Assembly: GCA_023415145.1 (NCBI GenBank) | Contig: JAEZLW010000220.1 | Coordinates: forward strand, 1 to 17,745 | Direction: 5' to 3' | Origin: Bacillota bacterium | GTDB taxonomy: Bacteria > Bacillota > Clostridia > Christensenellales > Aristaeellaceae | DNA: 17,745 nt | Part shown: positions 14,378 to 17,745 of the stretch, one piece after another | Layout of the letters: each line of letters opens with the position of its first letter | How positions within the stretch are numbered: position 1 is the stretch's first letter | Made by a program: the position numbers and the translations under genes | Notes under the pieces: model-generated | Database searches by the model: none | What the model was told of the DNA's origin: nothing | The model's input: the letters and a program-made list of their open reading frames with translations, nothing else

Positions 14378-14394
14378 GACATGTAGAACATGTC
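14378..14394 (+). promoter_or_regulatory. candidate operator (7-3-7 palindrome)
   Basis: GACATGT-AGA-ACATGTC is a perfect inverted repeat located 11 nt after the candidate -10, around the expected transcription start and 11 nt before the GGAGG site. The position suits a repressor site or a short 5' hairpin. No regulator gene is visible in the window. Confidence 0.45.
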
Positions 14395-14419
14395 GATCAT
14401 CGAATGGAGGTAATCCCTC

Positions 14420-15421
14420 ATGAAAAAACTGGTGGCTCTGGTACTGTGCGTTCTGATGCTAGCCGGTTTGGCCGCAACAGCATGCGCCGAAACGCTGACC
14501 GTCGCCTTCTCGCAGATCGGCCAGGAATCTGATTGGCGCACCGCCAATACAGATGACCTCTGCAATGGCATCAAGGCCGAAGGCTGGAACCTGGTGTATG
14601 ATGACGCCCAGCAGAGGCAGGAGAATCAGATTAAAGCTCTGCGCAATTTCATCTCCCAGGGTGTTGACTACATCCTCTTCACCGGCGTTGTGACCACCGG
14701 TTGGGATGAGGTCCTCAAGGAAGTCAACGAGGCCGAGATCCCCCTGATTCTGGTCGACCGCATGCCGGACTGCGCCGACAAGATCGAGTATGCTGCCGCA
14801 TTTGGCGGTGACTTCACAGAGGAAGGCCGCAGGATGGGCTTCTGGGCCGGCAACTACCTCAAGAGCATTGGCCGCGGCGATGAACAGATCAATGCCGTCA
14901 TTCTTGAAGGCACGACCGGCGCTACTGCGGCTACCGAGCGCACCAACGGCATTCAAGAAGCTCTGGTGAGCTTCCCGAACATCAAGGTTGTAGCCTCCCA
15001 GACCGGCAACTTTACCCGTGCGGAGGGCCAGGCTGTTATGGAGAGCTTCCTAAAATCCCAGCCGGACATCGATCTGCTGTTCGCTGAGAACGACGACATG
15101 GGGCTTGGCGCTATCGCCGCAATCAAGGCAGCCGGCAAGGTCCCGGGCAAGGACATCATCGTTGTGGGCTGTGACGCCGTGAAGACCGCGTTTGAAGCAA
15201 TCGTTGCTGGCGAAATGAACGCCACCATCGAGTGCACGCCGCTCTACTCCAAGTTTGTTATTTCCTGCATCAAAGACCTGGAGGCAGGCAAGACCTTCGG
15301 CAGGGAAGTGCTGCATCCCGAAGAGTTCGTATATGACACCACCGGCGGCATCGCCTACACCGCGGATGGCAGCAAGCTGTCTTACAATGCTGCCGATGCC
15401 CTGGCTGACCGCAAGTATTGA
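14420..15421 (+). CDS. ytfQ: YtfQ-like sugar ABC transporter substrate-binding protein
   Basis: Exported periplasmic-binding-protein-type protein of 333 residues that would capture a sugar outside the membrane for the importer encoded next. The signal peptide covers 1-23 (cleavage ACA-E); Cys22 could alternatively act as a weak lipobox Cys. The mature part follows Escherichia coli YtfQ closely in sequence: VAFSQIGQESDWRTANT, QQRQENQIKALRNFISQGVD, VVTTGWDEVLKEV, AEIPLILVDR, LEGTTGATAA, and AENDDMGLGAIAAIKAAG. E. coli YtfQ binds galactofuranose/galactose, so a furanose-type substrate is likely but not proven. ATG 14420 has GGAGG at 14406-14410, spacing 9. Codon use is strongly GC-biased, as expected for an abundant binding protein. 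It is followed by a 109-nt gap with a stem-loop before the ATPase gene. Confidence 0.9.
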   Translation: MKKLVALVLCVLMLAGLAATACAETLTVAFSQIGQESDWRTANTDDLCNGIKAEGWNLVYDDAQQRQENQIKALRNFISQGVDYILFTGVVTTGWDEVLKEVNEAEIPLILVDRMPDCADKIEYAAAFGGDFTEEGRRMGFWAGNYLKSIGRGDEQINAVILEGTTGATAATERTNGIQEALVSFPNIKVVASQTGNFTRAEGQAVMESFLKSQPDIDLLFAENDDMGLGAIAAIKAAGKVPGKDIIVVGCDAVKTAFEAIVAGEMNATIECTPLYSKFVISCIKDLEAGKTFGREVLHPEEFVYDTTGGIAYTADGSKLSYNAADALADRKY

Positions 15422-15454
15422 TTACAGGCTTTGGCCTTATGTGAAACGGGCCAT

Positions 15455-15484
15455 GACGGATGAGGGCCGGTGCCCTCATCCGTC
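15455..15484 (+). ncRNA. intercistronic stem-loop after the binding-protein gene
   Basis: Perfect 13-bp stem GACGGATGAGGGC / GCCCTCATCCGTC with a CGGT loop. No T-run follows (CTTCGCATAT), so it is not a canonical terminator. In ABC operons such a hairpin often protects the 3' end of the binding-protein message and so raises its level over the ATPase and permease. That role is inferred. It is not a separate RNA gene. Confidence 0.6.
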
Positions 15485-15530
15485 CTTCGCATATAAAGGC
15501 GGACGTATCGTGGATTGAGGGGATGATGTA

Positions 15531-17042
15531 TTGCAGGACAATGTTCTGGAAATGAGGGGCATATCGATCCAGTTTCCGGGCGTTAAAGCACTGGATAACG
15601 TGGACTTTTCGCTAAAAAAGGGCGAGGTACATGCGCTTTTGGGTGAAAACGGCGCAGGCAAGTCCACGCTAATCAAATGCCTTACCGGTGTCCACCATAT
15701 GGACACGGGCACGATCGTGCTGGATGGCAAGGCAATCCGGCCAACAACCCCGCAGGCTGCCATCCCAATGGGCATTTCAACAGTATTCCAGGAGATAAAC
15801 CTGTGCCCCAGCCTGACGGTAGCCGAGAACATTTTCATCGGACGCCAACCGATGAAGCATATGCAGATAAACTGGAAGTTGATCAACCGGCGTGCTCAAG
15901 AGCTTATGGAGCAAATGGGCATGTCCATTGATGTGACACGGCCGCTGTCTTACTATTCCATTGCGATTCAACAGATGGCCTCCATTGCCAGGGCGGTCGA
16001 TATCAAGGCCAAGGTGCTGATCTTGGATGAACCGACCTCTTCCCTGGACGAGCATGAGGTGACACGGTTGTTCAAGGTCATGCGTAACCTGAAAGCCGAT
16101 GGATTGGGCATTATCTTCATCACGCACTTTCTTGATCAGGTATTTGAGATATCCGACAGGATCACCGTATTGCGCAATGGCCGCTTGGTGGGCGAGTATC
16201 CTACGCAAGATATCACCAAGCTTGATCTTGTGACATACATGATCGGAAAAGACATCAATGAAATTTTCAATCTCAAGCGCGCCGAGCAAAAGCCTGGAGC
16301 TCCGACGGCACTGGAAGCAGATCATATTGGCATACCCGGCAAGATCGAAGATATTTCGCTATCAGTCAAAAAGGGTGAACTGGTAGGGTTTGCGGGCCTT
16401 TTAGGCTCTGGCCGTACCGAAACCGCTGAGATGCTCTTTGGCGTAACGCGCCCGCAGCATGGCACAGTCAAGTTGGGCGACAAGACGATAGCCATCAAGA
16501 CGCCGCTTGATGCCATCAACCACAAGCTCGCATTTTGCCCCGAGGACCGCAAGCGCGACGGGATTATTGGCGATCTTTCGATTCGTGAGAACATATACAT
16601 TGCGGTTCAGGCCAAGCGCGGCTTTATGAAGCCCATGCCCATCAAGGAGCAGCAAGCGCTGGCCGATAAATACATTCGCCTTCTTTCCATCTCAACTCCC
16701 GAAGCCGAAAAAAAGGTCAGTGAACTGTCGGGCGGCAATCAGCAAAAGGTCATACTGGCGCGCTGGATGGCGACAGAGCCGGACGTGCTGATACTTGATG
16801 AGCCGACGCGCGGTATTGACGTGGGCGCAAAAGCCGAAATTCAGCGCCTGATGCTTGAAATGTGCGAAAAGGATATGGCTGTGATTTTCATCAGTTCAGA
16901 ACTGGATGAAATCATACGCTGCGCTAACCGCATAATCGTCATGCGCGACGGTGAAAAGGCCGGGGAACTGAACGGCGAATACTGCCAGCAATCGGATATC
17001 CTCGCCATCATCGCCAATGAAGCCGCGGAGGTGAGTGTATGA
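15531..17042 (+). CDS. ytfR: YtfR-like sugar ABC transporter ATP-binding protein (two ATPase domains)
   Basis: Cytoplasmic energy-coupling subunit of 503 residues with two fused nucleotide-binding domains, as in YtfR/RbsA/MglA. Domain 1: Walker A GENGAGKST (38-46), Walker B VLILDEPTS (162-170), THF switch region (198-200). Its signature is degenerate (LSYYS at 139-143 instead of LSGGQ), which is common in this family. Domain 2: Walker A variant GLLGSGRTE (289-297), signature LSGGNQQK (399-406), Walker B VLILDEPTRGID (419-430). FPGVKALDNVDFSLKKGE, THFLDQV, AGLLGSGRTETAE and CPEDRKRDGII match E. coli YtfR nearly word for word. TTG 15531 is chosen because GAGGGG lies 8 nt upstream; an in-frame ATG at residue 8 is the alternative, but the two closer ATGs (15523, 15526) are out of frame. 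The stop overlaps the permease start by 4 nt (ATGA). Confidence 0.92.
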   Translation: MQDNVLEMRGISIQFPGVKALDNVDFSLKKGEVHALLGENGAGKSTLIKCLTGVHHMDTGTIVLDGKAIRPTTPQAAIPMGISTVFQEINLCPSLTVAENIFIGRQPMKHMQINWKLINRRAQELMEQMGMSIDVTRPLSYYSIAIQQMASIARAVDIKAKVLILDEPTSSLDEHEVTRLFKVMRNLKADGLGIIFITHFLDQVFEISDRITVLRNGRLVGEYPTQDITKLDLVTYMIGKDINEIFNLKRAEQKPGAPTALEADHIGIPGKIEDISLSVKKGELVGFAGLLGSGRTETAEMLFGVTRPQHGTVKLGDKTIAIKTPLDAINHKLAFCPEDRKRDGIIGDLSIRENIYIAVQAKRGFMKPMPIKEQQALADKYIRLLSISTPEAEKKVSELSGGNQQKVILARWMATEPDVLILDEPTRGIDVGAKAEIQRLMLEMCEKDMAVIFISSELDEIIRCANRIIVMRDGEKAGELNGEYCQQSDILAIIANEAAEVSV

Positions 17043-17745
17043 AACATAAATGGGATTGGGATGGCATCGTCCGATCCAAAATATTCTGGGCGATTGTTGC
17101 GGAAGCACTAATCCTTCTGATCAGCGTGATCCTCCGGCCGGATTTTATGAAAATCGAGTACAATCAGACAACAGGTATGCTATACGGCGTCCCTATCGAT
17201 ATCCTGAACCGCTCGGCGGAGATTGTCATCATCGGCATGGGTATGACGCTGGTCATCGCTCTTGGCGGTACAGACCTTTCTGTCGGTGCGCTGGTTGCGG
17301 TATCCGGTGCGATGGCACTCAAATTTCTGCGCTGGGACGTATTGCAGTATCCGACGCCCGGTGATTATTCCATTATGCCTTTCTACTTGGTCATACTGGT
17401 GCCGCTGGCCGTATGCACCATCATGGGCGCTTTCAACGGACTGCTGATTTCCAGGCTGGGCATGCAGCCCATTATCGCAACATTGATCCTGATGGTCGCG
17501 GGCCGGGGCATTGCACAGATCACCACCAACGGCAAGCAGTATACGACCATGTACACACCTTTTCAGTTCATTGGCCAGGGAAAGATTCTGTGGCTGCCAA
17601 CGCCAATCATAATCGCCGTCGTCGTGGTTCTCTGCATAGCGCTGTTTACGCGCAAAACTTCCTTTGGCATGTTTGTTGAATCCGTTGGCATCAACCCAAG
17701 CGCCAGTCGCGTATCCGGTCTTAATTCCGGCCGTATCATCCTGGT
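17039..17745 (+). CDS. ytfT: YtfT-like sugar ABC transporter permease (cut by window end)
   Basis: Membrane-spanning subunit of the same importer, overlapping the ATPase stop codon by 4 nt, which indicates coupled translation. About 235 residues are in view and the frame is still open at the end; full proteins are about 320-340 residues. Features: hydrophobic segment near residues 17-33, then the family block EIVIIGMGMTLVIALGGTDL followed by SVGALVAVSGA (about 61-92), a segment at 113-130 (FYLVILVPLAVCTIMGAF), the NGLLISRLGMQPIIATL loop typical of this permease family, and FGMFVESVGINPSASRVSG near the end. This is the pattern of BPD_transp_2 sugar permeases (YtfT, RbsC). A second permease (YjfF-like) often follows in such operons and may lie just outside the window. 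Confidence 0.9.
   Translation, partial: MKHKWDWDGIVRSKIFWAIVAEALILLISVILRPDFMKIEYNQTTGMLYGVPIDILNRSAEIVIIGMGMTLVIALGGTDLSVGALVAVSGAMALKFLRWDVLQYPTPGDYSIMPFYLVILVPLAVCTIMGAFNGLLISRLGMQPIIATLILMVAGRGIAQITTNGKQYTTMYTPFQFIGQGKILWLPTPIIIAVVVVLCIALFTRKTSFGMFVESVGINPSASRVSGLNSGRIIL

Noticed and set aside
1..17745. CRISPR array, tRNA or rRNA genes
   Set aside because: No regularly spaced repeats and no cloverleaf or rRNA-like segments were found by eye.

Overview
The window looks like chromosome from an anaerobic, Gram-positive-type bacterium, most likely a Clostridia-class Bacillota. The evidence is strong AGGAGG-type ribosome sites, Sec signal peptides on exported proteins, a NapH-like iron-sulfur membrane protein, and the style of the sugar ABC transporter. 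Base composition is mixed. The fourth hydrolase and the transporter genes use visibly more GC-ending codons than the first hydrolase and the intergenic DNA. No tRNA, rRNA or CRISPR array was seen.

Layout. (1) About 300-1630 (+): a two-gene unit with a 4-nt ATGA overlap. It encodes a polytopic NapH/NosR-type membrane ferredoxin and a small membrane-anchored partner. (2) About 1640-2410: decayed DNA with a truncated phage holin-like fragment. (3) About 2414-11682: the centrepiece, four paralogous secreted proteins of about 640-647 residues. Three lie in tandem on the minus strand (2414-4348, 4709-6628, 6778-8709) and the fourth is divergent on the plus strand (9739-11682). Each has a signal peptide, a conserved N-terminal domain with an invariant G-I-D-G-G turn, and a C-terminal alpha/beta-hydrolase domain of the PHB-depolymerase/feruloyl-esterase type (HGGGDD oxyanion loop, G-Y-S-M-G nucleophile elbow, late His). 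They form two subfamilies: first plus fourth, and second plus third. (4) About 11683-14340: a gene-poor region with a broken DAK/DhaL-type kinase gene, an intact TspO-like membrane protein, a GC-rich inverted-repeat element and a frameshifted tyrosine integrase remnant. (5) About 14340-17745 (+): a YtfQ-YtfR-YtfT-type sugar ABC importer operon (binding protein, double ATPase, permease cut by the window end), with a candidate promoter and operator in front and a strong stem-loop after the binding-protein gene.

How it may fit together (inference): the secreted hydrolases could cleave ester bonds in an extracellular substrate such as acylated polysaccharide or polyester, and the YtfQRT-like importer could take up a furanose-type sugar. 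The two blocks are separated by decayed phage-like DNA, so a functional link is only a hypothesis. The main novelty candidate is the four-copy, two-domain secreted hydrolase family, whose N-terminal domain looks like a second hydrolase fold with Asp at the nucleophile position. Short shared sequence elements upstream of at least two of the four genes hint at common regulation.
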